Positions 33,019 through 41,966 are shown, counted from the stretch's first letter. The stretch is DNA of 64,000 bases from Kuafuiihalomonas sp039024635 (GCA_039024635.1 JBCCQA010000026.1:1-64000); one strand, 5' to 3'. The notes: a model not told the origin generated them from the sequence alone. Made by a program: numbers and translations.

Positions 33019-35610
33019 ATGGCGACCAAGACGAGAAACACCACCAACCGGGCCCGACGGCCCCAGCAGCCGAACTTCAAGGCGGCCGAAGCGCTCTCCA
33101 TGAAGGGAAGCGCTCGGGAATCACTCCACCATTTCGCCGAGGCACTGGCCGAGGACAGCCGGGCAAGCGCCGTTCACGTCTGGGCCTGCGACGATAGCCT
33201 GACGCTGGTCGTCGGCGCCGGACCCGGCCACGTGGAAGAGCTCGACTTCCCTTGCGTCCTGGATCGCCGGGCGCCGGACGACGTTGTGCGGGCATGGATC
33301 CAGCGTGCGCCGGTCAGCTCCGATACCAGCTTGGGTCGTCGAGGCGAAGTCCTCAGCCGTCGAGGCCTGCGCGCCGTATGTCATCCTGTCGTCTGGCAAG
33401 ACGAGGTCTGCTGCGTGGTCGAAGTCATTCGGCCGATGGCGGCCAAGGTCTCGGCCGCGGTCTCCAAGAAGTTGAGCGACTTCCTCGAGAGCCACGCCTC
33501 TGCTCTGGCCTCGGCCTTACGGATGCAAGACTTCGAAGACCAGGTCACGAACGGGGATGCAGCTCGGAGGGCCACCGTCGCCGTCCAGGAAGGCCAGACC
33601 GAAGATGAGATGGTCGACGCCGCGCTCTCCACGATCTGCCAGAACTTTGGATGGGAGTACGGATCCTACTGGACCGTGGACGAGGCCCAGGGGGCCCTCG
33701 TGTTCGCCCGCGAGTCGGGGACGGTCTCGGAGGCCTTCAAGCAGGTCACGCGGTCGGCCAGCTTCGCCAAGGGGGTCGGGCTCAGTGGCCGGACTTGGGC
33801 AAAGGGGGACGTCGTAGCGGTCGAGGACTTGGGCGAGCTCCAGGACTGCTGCCGTCGCGAGTCGGCCCAGGCGGCCGGCGTCCGAAGTGGCGTTTGTCTG
33901 CCCATCAAGGTGGACGGGGAGATTGTCGCCACGATGGACTTCTTCATGACGCGCTACGAGGCGGTGTCCAAGCATCGACAGGACTGCCTCCGTGACATGG
34001 CCTCGGCGTTGTCCGTCGCCTTGAAGCGGGTTCGGGCCGCCCGAGCGATGAAGGAGATCGTCACCCGAGCCGATATGCTAGAGAGCGCGGTCGACAATGG
34101 ACAACGATTCTTCATGGTCGTGGACCGGGACTTCAAGGTTCAGTTCATGAACCAGGCTTCTCGAGCTCTGCTCGAGAAGCACTCCGAGAAATTCCGTCAC
34201 CGCTGGCCCGCCTTTGACGTCGACAGCGTCATGGGCTCCAGCGTGGACTTCTTTCACAAGAACCCGGCCCACCAGCGGAACATGCTCGATGACCCGAGCA
34301 AGTTGCCCATGCGGCACCAGATCGACATTGAAGGCCTCAAGTTTTACATCAACGTGGCCGCCATCGTGGATGCCGACGGAGAGTACATCGGCAACTCCAT
34401 GGAGCTGGAGGACGTCACCAGTCAAATGGACGCCGAGAGCCAGATCGGTCGGCTCATCGCGCAGGCCTCTTCGGGTGAGCTCGAGGGTCGACTCGAAGCA
34501 TCGAGCTGGGAGGGTTTCCTGGGCAAGGTCGGACAGGGGATCAACGAGCTCCTCGACGTGGTCGTGAAGCCCTTGGCCGAGGTGCAAGAAGGTCTGGGTC
34601 GGCTGAGCGAAGGTGCCCTCGACTTCGAGATGTCCAGGGATCACCAGGGTCAGTTCGGCCAGATGGCGAGCTCGTACAACCACACCGTCGAGACCCTGCG
34701 GGATACCGTTGGCAAGATCCTCAAGGCGGCGGCCGGCATCGGCGATGGCGTCTCTCAGATCAGCGCCGGCAACAACGACCTGAGTTCCCGTACCCAGGAG
34801 CAGGCGGCAGCCATCGAAGAGACGGCGGCCACGGTCGTGGAGCTCACGGGGACCGTGAAGCAGAACGCGACCAACGCCGGCGAGGCGACGCAGCTCGCGG
34901 TCCACGCCCGTTCGGCGGCCGAGGACGGTGGCAAGGTGGTCGGCAGCGCGGTGGGCGCCATGCAGGAGATCAACAAGTCGAGCAAGCGGATCGCCGACAT
35001 CATCGGGGTCATCGACGAGATCGCCTTCCAGACCAACCTCCTTGCCCTCAACGCCGCCGTCGAAGCGGCTCGAGCTGGCGAACAGGGCCGCGGTTTCGCG
35101 GTCGTGGCGGGCGAGGTCCGGAACCTGGCCCAGCGAAGCGCCGAAGCCGCCAAAGAGATCAAGGGCCTCATCAACGACAGCGTCGAGAAGGTCGAAGAGG
35201 GGTCACGGCTGGTCGACCAGTCTGGCGAGACTCTGGGCGACATCATCAAGAACGTCACCCGGGTCAGCGACATCATCGCGGAGATCTCGGCCGCCAGCAA
35301 CGAGCAGGCGACTGCCATCGAGCAAGTGAACACCACGGTCGGTCAGATGGACCAGAACACCCAGCAGAATGCGGGTCTGGTCGAGGAGGCCGCGGCGGCC
35401 AGCATGTCGGTCAATCGTGAAGCTCAGCAGATGCGTCAGATGATGGCCTTCTTCAAGATGGGCGAGGGCGAGCTCGAGGTCGTGGCTGACGAGCCCATGT
35501 CGGTGGCGCCGGCGCCGCCTGTGACTCGCGCCAAGCCGTCGGCTGGGCAGGTCCCTGCTGCGGTCGCAGCGTCGCGGACTCAAGAATCCGACGACTGGCA
35601 GGAGTTCTGA
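33019..35610 (+). CDS. Soluble methyl-accepting chemotaxis protein, GAF/PAS type
   Basis: 863 residues with no signal peptide or membrane helix, so it senses in the cytoplasm. The N-terminal part (~20-170) and 178-340 look like GAF domains (YWTVDEAQGALVFARE, GVRSGVCLPIKVDGEIVATMD). A PAS-like segment follows at ~360-460 (FFMVVDRDFKVQFMNQAS), then HAMP-like helices (~470-600) and the signalling hairpin with IAFQTNLLALNAAVEAARAG near 667. The extreme C-terminus DDWQEF fits the xWxxF pentapeptide that tethers CheR/CheB in other species. Ligand unknown. Confidence 0.92.
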   Translation: MATKTRNTTNRARRPQQPNFKAAEALSMKGSARESLHHFAEALAEDSRASAVHVWACDDSLTLVVGAGPGHVEELDFPCVLDRRAPDDVVRAWIQRAPVSSDTSLGRRGEVLSRRGLRAVCHPVVWQDEVCCVVEVIRPMAAKVSAAVSKKLSDFLESHASALASALRMQDFEDQVTNGDAARRATVAVQEGQTEDEMVDAALSTICQNFGWEYGSYWTVDEAQGALVFARESGTVSEAFKQVTRSASFAKGVGLSGRTWAKGDVVAVEDLGELQDCCRRESAQAAGVRSGVCLPIKVDGEIVATMDFFMTRYEAVSKHRQDCLRDMASALSVALKRVRAARAMKEIVTRADMLESAVDNGQRFFMVVDRDFKVQFMNQASRALLEKHSEKFRHRWPAFDVDSVMGSSVDFFHKNPAHQRNMLDDPSKLPMRHQIDIEGLKFYINVAAIVDADGEYIGNSMELEDVTSQMDAESQIGRLIAQASSGELEGRLEASSWEGFLGKVGQGINELLDVVVKPLAEVQEGLGRLSEGALDFEMSRDHQGQFGQMASSYNHTVETLRDTVGKILKAAAGIGDGVSQISAGNNDLSSRTQEQAAAIEETAATVVELTGTVKQNATNAGEATQLAVHARSAAEDGGKVVGSAVGAMQEINKSSKRIADIIGVIDEIAFQTNLLALNAAVEAARAGEQGRGFAVVAGEVRNLAQRSAEAAKEIKGLINDSVEKVEEGSRLVDQSGETLGDIIKNVTRVSDIIAEISAASNEQATAIEQVNTTVGQMDQNTQQNAGLVEEAAAASMSVNREAQQMRQMMAFFKMGEGELEVVADEPMSVAPAPPVTRAKPSAGQVPAAVAASRTQESDDWQEF

Positions 35611-35619
35611 TTCTAGGCC

Positions 35620-36420
35620 ATGGAAGCTCGGGCTCGGGAGTTCCCGTTCTCGGACGCCGACTTTCGTTGGGTACAATCCACGGCGAAGTCGGTGTTCGGG
35701 GTGCACATCGTCGATGACAAGCGCGACCTTGTCTATAGTCGTCTGGCGCCGGTTCTCCGGCGCCACGAGCTCTCTTTCGAGAGCTTGCGATCCGCGGTCA
35801 AGGAAAGGGATCTCGAGCAGGCCTTCATCGACGCACTAACGACCAACGTCACCAGCTTTTTCCGAGAGCCCCATCACTTCGAACTCTTGGCTAACTTCGC
35901 CCGAGAGCGCGGTACGGCCGGCGTGCGCCTGTGGAGCGCGGGCTGCTCTTTGGGCATGGAGCCCTACAGTGCTGCCATGACCCTGCGCGAGGTTGGCGCC
36001 GGTCCGGTCAAGATCCTGGGCACCGACGTCGACTCCAAGGCTGTCTCCATCGCTCGGTCTGGTGTTTACGAGCTCGACGTGCTGAGCGACGTCCCGGTAG
36101 AGCGGCTCCGGCGTCACTTCGTTCGGGGAGGCGGTGCGAACGCACGAAAAGCCAAGCTCAAACCCGAAACCCACAGCCTCGTAACCGTCAACCAGCTCAA
36201 TCTGATGGCGAAGTGGCCTTTCCAGAGGAGCTTCGACGTCGTCTTTTGTCGTAACGTCCTCATCTATTTCGACAGCAAAGAGAAGGCTGAGCTCATCCGG
36301 CGCTTCGTCGCCCAACTGCGCCCAGGCGGGTTACTATTCCTCGGCCACTCCGAGTCGGCCCAAGGGGTCGATGTCCCCCTCGAGTCTTTGGGTCGTACCA
36401 CCTATAGGCGAGCCTCATGA
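35620..36420 (+). CDS. cheR: Chemotaxis methyltransferase CheR
   Basis: 266 residues. N-terminal all-alpha domain (FRWVQSTAKSVFGVHI, ALTTNVTSFFREPHHF) then a SAM-dependent methyltransferase domain (VRLWSAGCSLGMEPYS, KILGTDVDSKAV, FDVVFCRNVLIYFD, LLFLGHSES). It methylates receptor glutamates. The usual GEEPYS motif reads GMEPYS, keeping the Glu that contacts SAM. No TPR domain. The stop overlaps the cheB ATG. Confidence 0.94.
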   Translation: MEARAREFPFSDADFRWVQSTAKSVFGVHIVDDKRDLVYSRLAPVLRRHELSFESLRSAVKERDLEQAFIDALTTNVTSFFREPHHFELLANFARERGTAGVRLWSAGCSLGMEPYSAAMTLREVGAGPVKILGTDVDSKAVSIARSGVYELDVLSDVPVERLRRHFVRGGGANARKAKLKPETHSLVTVNQLNLMAKWPFQRSFDVVFCRNVLIYFDSKEKAELIRRFVAQLRPGGLLFLGHSESAQGVDVPLESLGRTTYRRAS

Positions 36421-37457
36421 AGCGAGTTCTGATCGTCGACGACTCTGCCCTCGTCCGGAAGCTGCTCAGCGATATCATCGAGAGCTCCCCGGATTTCACC
36501 GTCGTAGGCAGCGCTCGAGATCCCTACGAGGCGCGGGAGCTGATCAAGCGATGCAACCCCGACGTTCTGACCCTGGACGTCGAGATGCCCCGCATGGACG
36601 GTGTCACTTTCCTCTCAAACCTCATGCGATTGAGGCCGATGCCGGTCCTGATGGTCTCCTCCCTGACCGACAAGTCGGCTGACGTCACGTTGAAGGCGAT
36701 GGAGCTTGGCGCTGTCGACTATGTCTCCAAGCCCAAGGAAGACTTGGCTCGCTCGCTCCCACTCTACAAGGAAGAGGTTCTGGAAAAGCTCCGGACAGCC
36801 GCAAGGGCCCAAGTCCGGCGTATCGAGCGCAAGGTCGGAAAGCCTGTCCTCACCTCCATCAAGACGACTCATGGCGTGATAGGGATCGGTGCCTCCACGG
36901 GTGGGACAGAGGCCATTCGATCTGTCCTCGAGCGCCTGCCGGCCGACGCACCCGGCGTCGTCATTACCCAGCACATCCCTGAGACCTTCAGCAGGGCCTT
37001 TGCCCGAACCCTAAACGCTGCGTCGGCCATGCGGGTCCTGCAGGCCGAAGGCGGAGAAGAAATCAAGCCCGGCTTCGCCTTCGTGGCTCCTGGCAACAGG
37101 CACCTTCGGGTGGTCCGCTCGGGTGCCCGCTATCATGTTCGCCTCGATGATGGACCGCCCGTGAACCTCCACAAGCCCGCGGTGGACGTGATGTTCCAGT
37201 CGATTGCCCAGCAGGTCGGACGCAACGCGGTCTGCGCCATCCTCACCGGAATGGGGGCCGACGGTGCAGCGGGCCTACTCCAGGTTCGGAAAGCAGGGGG
37301 AAAGACCATCGCCCAAGACGAGGCCAGCTCGGTCGTCTACGGAATGCCCCGGGAGGCGGCCACCATGGGAGCTGCCGACCGGATACTATCCTTGGACCAG
37401 GTCCCAACGGCGCTGCTGGCTGCCTTCAAGGAGCGTACGTCTTCCCAGATCGGCTAG
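36417..37457 (+). CDS. cheB: Chemotaxis methylesterase CheB
   Basis: 346 residues. Receiver domain with phospho-acceptor Asp54 (LTLDVEMPRMDG) and Lys105 (SKPKED), a linker, then the methylesterase with triad Ser160 (GIGASTGGTEA), His186 (TQHIPETF) and Asp282 (TGMGADGA). It removes receptor methyl esters and may deamidate glutamines, a job possibly shared with CheD here. It is the last gene of the plus-strand che operon; its stop overlaps that of the convergent HATPase gene. Confidence 0.95.
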   Translation: MKRVLIVDDSALVRKLLSDIIESSPDFTVVGSARDPYEARELIKRCNPDVLTLDVEMPRMDGVTFLSNLMRLRPMPVLMVSSLTDKSADVTLKAMELGAVDYVSKPKEDLARSLPLYKEEVLEKLRTAARAQVRRIERKVGKPVLTSIKTTHGVIGIGASTGGTEAIRSVLERLPADAPGVVITQHIPETFSRAFARTLNAASAMRVLQAEGGEEIKPGFAFVAPGNRHLRVVRSGARYHVRLDDGPPVNLHKPAVDVMFQSIAQQVGRNAVCAILTGMGADGAAGLLQVRKAGGKTIAQDEASSVVYGMPREAATMGAADRILSLDQVPTALLAAFKERTSSQIG

Positions 37458-38269
37458 AGCCGAAGCGTGGCGACGACTCGGTTTCCGGGCGGCAGATAGT
37501 CGATGTGGGTGAAGCTCAGCGCTCGTGCTAGCTGAATACCGCGACCTTGGTAACCGTTGTCGTCCTGGTGAACCTCATTCCATGTGAAGCCCGCGCCTTC
37601 GTCCTCGATCGTGAGCTCAATACGATCTTCCAGTCGCTGCACGTAAACCGAGGCGCGACGGCTCCCTAGCTTCGGATCTCGTAGACGACGCTCGATTTCC
37701 TGGTCCAGCTTACCTTTCTCTATCAAGAGCTGCTTTGTCGGCCCCCCGACGGCTAGGTTCCCATGCTCGACTGCGTTGATCATCAACTCGAGGATCCCGA
37801 CCCCAGCTGTGCTGGGCCGAGGATACATGCGGCTCAAGCTTCCGGCGATGGAGACGGCTTGGCTACGTGTTCGAAAAGAGAAGTGAGCCTCCGTCAAGTG
37901 GCACAAGCCGTCTTGGTCCCGAGCCAGCTCTGCGTTCAGCGCCCGTAGTCGGGCGTGGGCGCGAAGGGCACGATCGGCGAGGGCTAAGAGCCTGGCTTTG
38001 CTGACCGGTTTACGGGTGGTGTAGTACCCCGTGGACCCGGAGGACCCTTCTACTTCCCCTTCTCCATGCGAATCGTCAACGAGGAGGATGACCGGGCGTT
38101 GGGCGTAGTCGAAGCTGCGAGCCAGCCCATACTCCACGACCAGTAGATCGAAGCGCTCGCTTGGTTCCGGAAACTCTTCGAAGTGGGCCACCGAGAAGCC
38201 GCCGTCGCTCAGGTAGCCCGAGAGCGTCCTGGCCTGAAGCGGGTCTCGTTCGACCAGCAGTGCCTGCAC
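37454..38269 (-). CDS. Degenerate receiver fused to RsbW-like HATPase
   Basis: 271 residues from GTG 38269. The N-terminal ~120 residues look like a receiver domain (ALLVERDPLQARTLSGYL, Lys in TRKPVSKA), but the phospho-acceptor position is Glu46 (DLLVVEYG), so it cannot be phosphorylated in the usual way. The C-terminal half is a HATPase_c_2 domain of the anti-sigma kinase kind: GILELMINAVEHGN (N box), ELTIEDEGAGFTW (G1), GYQGRGIQLARAL (G2). A STAS gene precedes it by 3 bases, the usual partner pair. Likely a partner-switch kinase; its sigma-factor or other target is not in the window. Confidence 0.82.
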   Translation of the reverse strand: MQALLVERDPLQARTLSGYLSDGGFSVAHFEEFPEPSERFDLLVVEYGLARSFDYAQRPVILLVDDSHGEGEVEGSSGSTGYYTTRKPVSKARLLALADRALRAHARLRALNAELARDQDGLCHLTEAHFSFRTRSQAVSIAGSLSRMYPRPSTAGVGILELMINAVEHGNLAVGGPTKQLLIEKGKLDQEIERRLRDPKLGSRRASVYVQRLEDRIELTIEDEGAGFTWNEVHQDDNGYQGRGIQLARALSFTHIDYLPPGNRVVATLRL

Positions 38270-38272
38270 GAC

Positions 38273-38557
38273 TCAATTTCCCGTGGACTCGGAGAAGCCG
38301 GCCATGATCAGCGTGTCTCGGATCTCCGGTTTGGGGTCGGTAATCTCGAGCCGTTTGAACTGGCGTTTTGCCACACTGAGCATCCCGAGGGCCGAGGAGT
38401 CGAGTGAAGAGGTCTCTCTAAGATCGATCTGACAGATCTCAGCCTGGGCCAGGGAGTCGATGGCGGCACGGAACTCCTGGTGGAGTGAGAAGTCGAAGGG
38501 ACCCAGAACCGCGACATAGGCCTTGTTGTCATTGATTGGTCTAGTACGTACTCTCAT
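38273..38557 (-). CDS. STAS domain protein (anti-sigma antagonist type)
   Basis: 94 residues, a single STAS fold. QIDLRETSSLDSSALGMLSV contains the Ser that HATPase kinases phosphorylate in SpoIIAA/RsbV proteins (DSSxxG/A). It sits three bases before the HATPase gene and 23 bases after the MCP-like gene on the same strand, giving an operon MCP-like, STAS, HATPase. The ATG at 38557 is preceded by an A/T-rich stretch (38558-38592). Confidence 0.82.
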   Translation of the reverse strand: MRVRTRPINDNKAYVAVLGPFDFSLHQEFRAAIDSLAQAEICQIDLRETSSLDSSALGMLSVAKRQFKRLEITDPKPEIRDTLIMAGFSESTGN

Positions 38558-38580
38558 ATGGCTATCTCATAAGAATAGTT

Positions 38581-39483
38581 TCAAAATAGTTCGGCCGTAC
38601 CCTCGTCGAGGTCCCACTGCTCGACCGGTGAGCGGCTGATCTCGGCCTGTCCCCTTTGGATGAGTACAGGCCCGATCGCCAGCTCGGCGTCCAAGCGGTC
38701 GAGGGAGCCTCGCACTTGTTCAATGAGCTGGCGGCACATGTCTTCGAACTGAAGGAGTCGGATGGCATCCGAAGCGCCCTTCTCTACCTCGGCCGTGTAT
38801 TGGTCGGCGTGGGCGCGAGCGGCTTCGAGTTTGTCGGATGTCTGCTCGAGCAGCTCAACCATGGATCCAACGTTCTTTTGGACCTTCACCGCGTCTGACA
38901 TGTCGTGGGAGGCCATAGCTGCGATCAGCGACCATACTGTATCGATACTTGTACGAGCTTCGCTGGTGTGGTTCGAGATCTCGTCTTTGAGACTGTCGAC
39001 CTCGGTAGCGAGGGATTTGATGCTCTCGGCTACGAGCTGAAAGGCCCGACCTTCTGCCCCCGCGCGGGCGGCCTCGATGGCTGCGTTGACGGCTAGAACT
39101 CGGGAATCGTCCGATATTCCCTCGATTCGCTCAAGCACCGCGAAGATTGAGTCCAAATGGGTCACCATGTCGTCGACCCTGTACGCGACTTCGATGGAGT
39201 GCGTGCTGAAGTGGAGGATGAGGTCCCCGAAGGTCCCCATGAACTTGGCGGTGTGGTCCAAGAACCGACGGAAGTCGAGTTCGCCTTCTTGCTCGCCATC
39301 CTTCGCCTCGATGAGCCGCTGCATCTCCTGTCGCTGACTCTGCGCCGAGTTGCTCAGGGCTAAGATGGTGGTCTGGAGGTTTCCGACCGTGTCGGACAGG
39401 ATGCTAGATAGTTGCCCCAGCCTTTCGGCTTCTGTAGCGGGCGAGAAGTCTCGCTCACGGAGCTCAGTCTCATTGGAGGCCAC
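38581..39483 (-). CDS. Soluble MCP-like signalling protein
   Basis: 300 residues from GTG 39483, with AAGGA eight bases upstream. Long helices without membrane segments. SRVLAVNAAIEAARAGAEGRAFQLV is a chemoreceptor-type hairpin, but the flanks are short and the rest of the MCP signalling domain is diverged, so CheA coupling is uncertain. A second helical block (LQFEDMCRQLIEQVRGSLDRL) and the C-terminus EGTAELF follow; that end resembles the CheD C-terminus. Comparable small MCP-like proteins can act as scaffolds or sinks. First gene of its operon. Confidence 0.75.
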   Translation of the reverse strand: MASNETELRERDFSPATEAERLGQLSSILSDTVGNLQTTILALSNSAQSQRQEMQRLIEAKDGEQEGELDFRRFLDHTAKFMGTFGDLILHFSTHSIEVAYRVDDMVTHLDSIFAVLERIEGISDDSRVLAVNAAIEAARAGAEGRAFQLVAESIKSLATEVDSLKDEISNHTSEARTSIDTVWSLIAAMASHDMSDAVKVQKNVGSMVELLEQTSDKLEAARAHADQYTAEVEKGASDAIRLLQFEDMCRQLIEQVRGSLDRLDAELAIGPVLIQRGQAEISRSPVEQWDLDEGTAELF

Positions 39484-39601
39484 GGTCCGTATCCTTCATC
39501 GGTCGCCAAAGCGGACTCATGAGGAAAAGGAGGGTCCAGTGTGGCTTCGGGGTTCAGCCGCCAGGATGTTTCGATTCGAGACATCGGGAGGCGAGCTAGG
39601 C

Positions 39602-40870
39602 TCAGTGGGCGCGCCGTATTCGGGCCATGAAGAAGCCGTCGGGCGCCCCCGACTCATGAGGCCCCGTTCGGAGGCTGTGTTCCACTTCGAAGTCCGGGCC
39701 CAGATGGGCCAGCCGATTCTCGCCTTCGGCCTTGGTGATGGTGCACACCGAGTAGACCAGGACGCCGCCAGGCCCGAGCCGAGCCAGACCCTGGCCCAGC
39801 ACCAAATCCTGGGTCCGGGTGAGCTCAGCCAGCCCATTTGGGTCGAACTTCCAGCGGAGCTCTGGGTGTCGACGCAGGGTACCGAGTCCCGAACAGGGGG
39901 CGTCGACCAAGACCCGGTCGAAGCGCTCGGTCTCCGCCGGTAGAACGTCGATGGTCTCGACTTCATCGAGCCGGAGTCGTGCCGCGTTTTCGGCCACCCG
40001 CGCCAGTCGTCGGGGTAGGCGGTCGTACGCCAACACCCGGCCTCTTCCCGCCAATCGCTCGGCGATGTGGGTGGTCTTGCCACCGGGAGCGGCACAGAGG
40101 TCGAGGATGGTCTCTCCGGGCTCGGGCGCCAGGAGCTCGACCACCCGCATGGCCGCCTCGTCCTGCGGGGAAGCGTCTCCTCGTCGAACACAGTCGAGGT
40201 CGGCCGGAAGTCCGCCACCTGGCAGGTGGACGGCGTAGGGCAGTTCGCCAATGGCGCCACCGACTTCGGCTGCGATGGCCGTGGGCTCGGCCCGGGGATG
40301 GACCCGGAGGGTAAGCGGGGCTGAAGCCAGGCTCGCTCGGGCGAAAGCCAGGGCCTCTTCGGGGCCCAAGTCGTCCACCAGCTGCTTGGCCAGGGCGAGG
40401 GGGACGCCGCCGTGAAAGGAGACTTGCCGTTCGGCCGGTGCGTCAGGGTCGGGCCCCTTTGGCAAACGCTCTTCGGCCGGTGTCCGAGCCAACTTGCGGA
40501 GGACGGCGTTCACGAAGCCGCCGTGGGCCTTTCGGCGCTTGGCTTGGCGCACGGCGAGGTCGACCGCGGCGTGGTCCGGGATGCGGTCCAGCTCCATCAG
40601 CTGGTAGGCCCCGATACGGAGAATGTCGATAAGCCGGCGGTCGATATCCTTGATCCGCCGACCCGAGACATGGGCTAGGGCGGCGTCGACGAAGCTTCGC
40701 TTGCGGAGCAGGCCGTAGACGATCTCGGTGGCCAGGCCGGCGTCGGCGGGGCTTGCCTTCCGTCTCTGAAGCTCGGCCCGCAGAACCGTGGAGGCGAAGG
40801 CAGCGTCGGCGTCGACCCTGCGCAAAACCTCCAGCGCGACATCCCGGGCATCAGCCACGCGCTGAGGCAT
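39602..40870 (-). CDS. rsmB: 16S rRNA m5C methyltransferase RsmB (Sun/Fmu)
   Basis: 422 residues. N-terminal NusB-like domain (1-140: ATEIVYGLLRKRSFVDAAL, AYQLMELDRIPDHAAVD) then a SAM methyltransferase domain with ILDLCAAPGGKTTHIAE. Both catalytic cysteines are present: Cys326 in DAPCSGLG and Cys376 in YSVCTI. RsmB methylates C967 of 16S rRNA. Transcribed away from rpe, with an 87-base gap holding both control regions. Confidence 0.93.
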   Translation of the reverse strand: MPQRVADARDVALEVLRRVDADAAFASTVLRAELQRRKASPADAGLATEIVYGLLRKRSFVDAALAHVSGRRIKDIDRRLIDILRIGAYQLMELDRIPDHAAVDLAVRQAKRRKAHGGFVNAVLRKLARTPAEERLPKGPDPDAPAERQVSFHGGVPLALAKQLVDDLGPEEALAFARASLASAPLTLRVHPRAEPTAIAAEVGGAIGELPYAVHLPGGGLPADLDCVRRGDASPQDEAAMRVVELLAPEPGETILDLCAAPGGKTTHIAERLAGRGRVLAYDRLPRRLARVAENAARLRLDEVETIDVLPAETERFDRVLVDAPCSGLGTLRRHPELRWKFDPNGLAELTRTQDLVLGQGLARLGPGGVLVYSVCTITKAEGENRLAHLGPDFEVEHSLRTGPHESGAPDGFFMARIRRAH

Positions 40871-40957
40871 CAGGTCCGACGACCGAGGTCAATGTCAGGA
40901 CCCAATGCCGGCTTTGCCGTGGCCAAGGGCAGGCCCCGCACCCTACCCTGAGACCAG

Positions 40958-41626
40958 ATGAGCATCCGGATTGCGCCATCAATTCTGAGCGCAGATTTCG
41001 GCCGTCTGGCCGAAGAGATCCGATCCGTAGACGAAGCGGGGGCGGACGAGATCCACGTCGACGTCATGGACGGGCACTTCGTACCCAACCTGACCATCGG
41101 CCCCTTGGTGGTGAAGGCCGTTCGGAAGGTCACCCAGAAGCCCCTCGACGTCCACTTGATGATCGCGAATCCGGACCAGTACATCGAGCCCTTCGCCGAA
41201 GCGGGCGCCAACACCCTGACCGTCCATCCCGAAGCCTGTACTCACCTGCATCGGACGCTGACGCGCATCCGGGACCTGGGCTGCCGCGCGGGCGTGTCCC
41301 TCAATCCGGCCACGCCGACCGAGGTTCTCGACTACGTCCTGGAGGACATCGACCTCGTGCTCGTGATGAGCGTGAACCCTGGGTTCGGGGGCCAGAGCTT
41401 CATCCCCACGATGCTGCCCAAGATCCGCCGAATCAAAGAGGCGCTAGTCTCGGCCGAACGCGCCTCCAGCGTTGACATCGAGGTCGACGGGGGCATATCC
41501 CCGTCCACCGCTGGCGACGTCGCCAAGGCCGGAGCGAATCTCTTCGTTGCGGGCTCGGCGGTATTCGGCCAGAAGGACTACCGGCAGGCCATCGCGGCCA
41601 TCCGGAAGGCCGCCTCCGGGGTGTAG
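40958..41626 (+). CDS. rpe: Ribulose-phosphate 3-epimerase
   Basis: 222 residues, a single TIM barrel. IAPSILSADFGRL, IHVDVMDGHFVPNLTIGP (metal-binding His and Asp), PLDVHLMI, VMSVNPGFGGQSF and IEVDGGISP are all family signatures. It interconverts ribulose 5-phosphate and xylulose 5-phosphate in the pentose phosphate pathway. The stop codon TAG (41624-41626) lies inside the following tRNA gene, so mRNA end formation and tRNA processing compete. Confidence 0.95.
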   Translation: MSIRIAPSILSADFGRLAEEIRSVDEAGADEIHVDVMDGHFVPNLTIGPLVVKAVRKVTQKPLDVHLMIANPDQYIEPFAEAGANTLTVHPEACTHLHRTLTRIRDLGCRAGVSLNPATPTEVLDYVLEDIDLVLVMSVNPGFGGQSFIPTMLPKIRRIKEALVSAERASSVDIEVDGGISPSTAGDVAKAGANLFVAGSAVFGQKDYRQAIAAIRKAASGV

Positions 41627-41691
41627 CTCAGCTTGGCTAGAGCGCTTGGTTCGGGATCAAGAGGTCGTAGGTTCAAATCCTGTCACCCCGA
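41617..41691 (+). tRNA. tRNA-Pro (anticodon CGG)
   Basis: 75 bases folding into a full cloverleaf: acceptor CGGGGTG with CACCCCG, D stem GCTC/GAGC with a 10-base loop, anticodon stem CTTGG/TCAAG around TTCGGGA (anticodon CGG, codon CCG), variable AGGTC, T stem GTAGG/CCTGT around TTCAAAT, discriminator A. CCA is not encoded. The 5' end overlaps the last 10 bases of rpe, so positions 8-10 of the tRNA are the rpe stop codon. Confidence 0.93.
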
Positions 41692-41966
41692 CTTACGGGT
41701 TCCAGGGCCGGCGAAGCCGGACCCACCCGCTCTACGCGAACCCGGGTCGCTGCGATCAACGGGAGTCCATGGGTCTGCCGCAATTGGAGGTTGCGGTGCC
41801 CGCTGGCTGCGTTGCCACAGGCCTTTATGCGGCCGACGTTCCTTGCCGGTCGAAGTCGATGGCCGATCAGTTGGAAGGTCGCCATGGCATCTCATCGGAG
41901 GTACTGAAAGGCCGCCCTCGAGACGTGACCGGATGAGCGAAGCATTCTAGGCTCGGCTTCATCGAG

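Noticed and set aside
41472..41936. Plus-strand frame running through the tRNA
   Set aside because: The translation across the tRNA (RLVRDQEVVGSNP) is the well-known spurious reading of tRNA genes.
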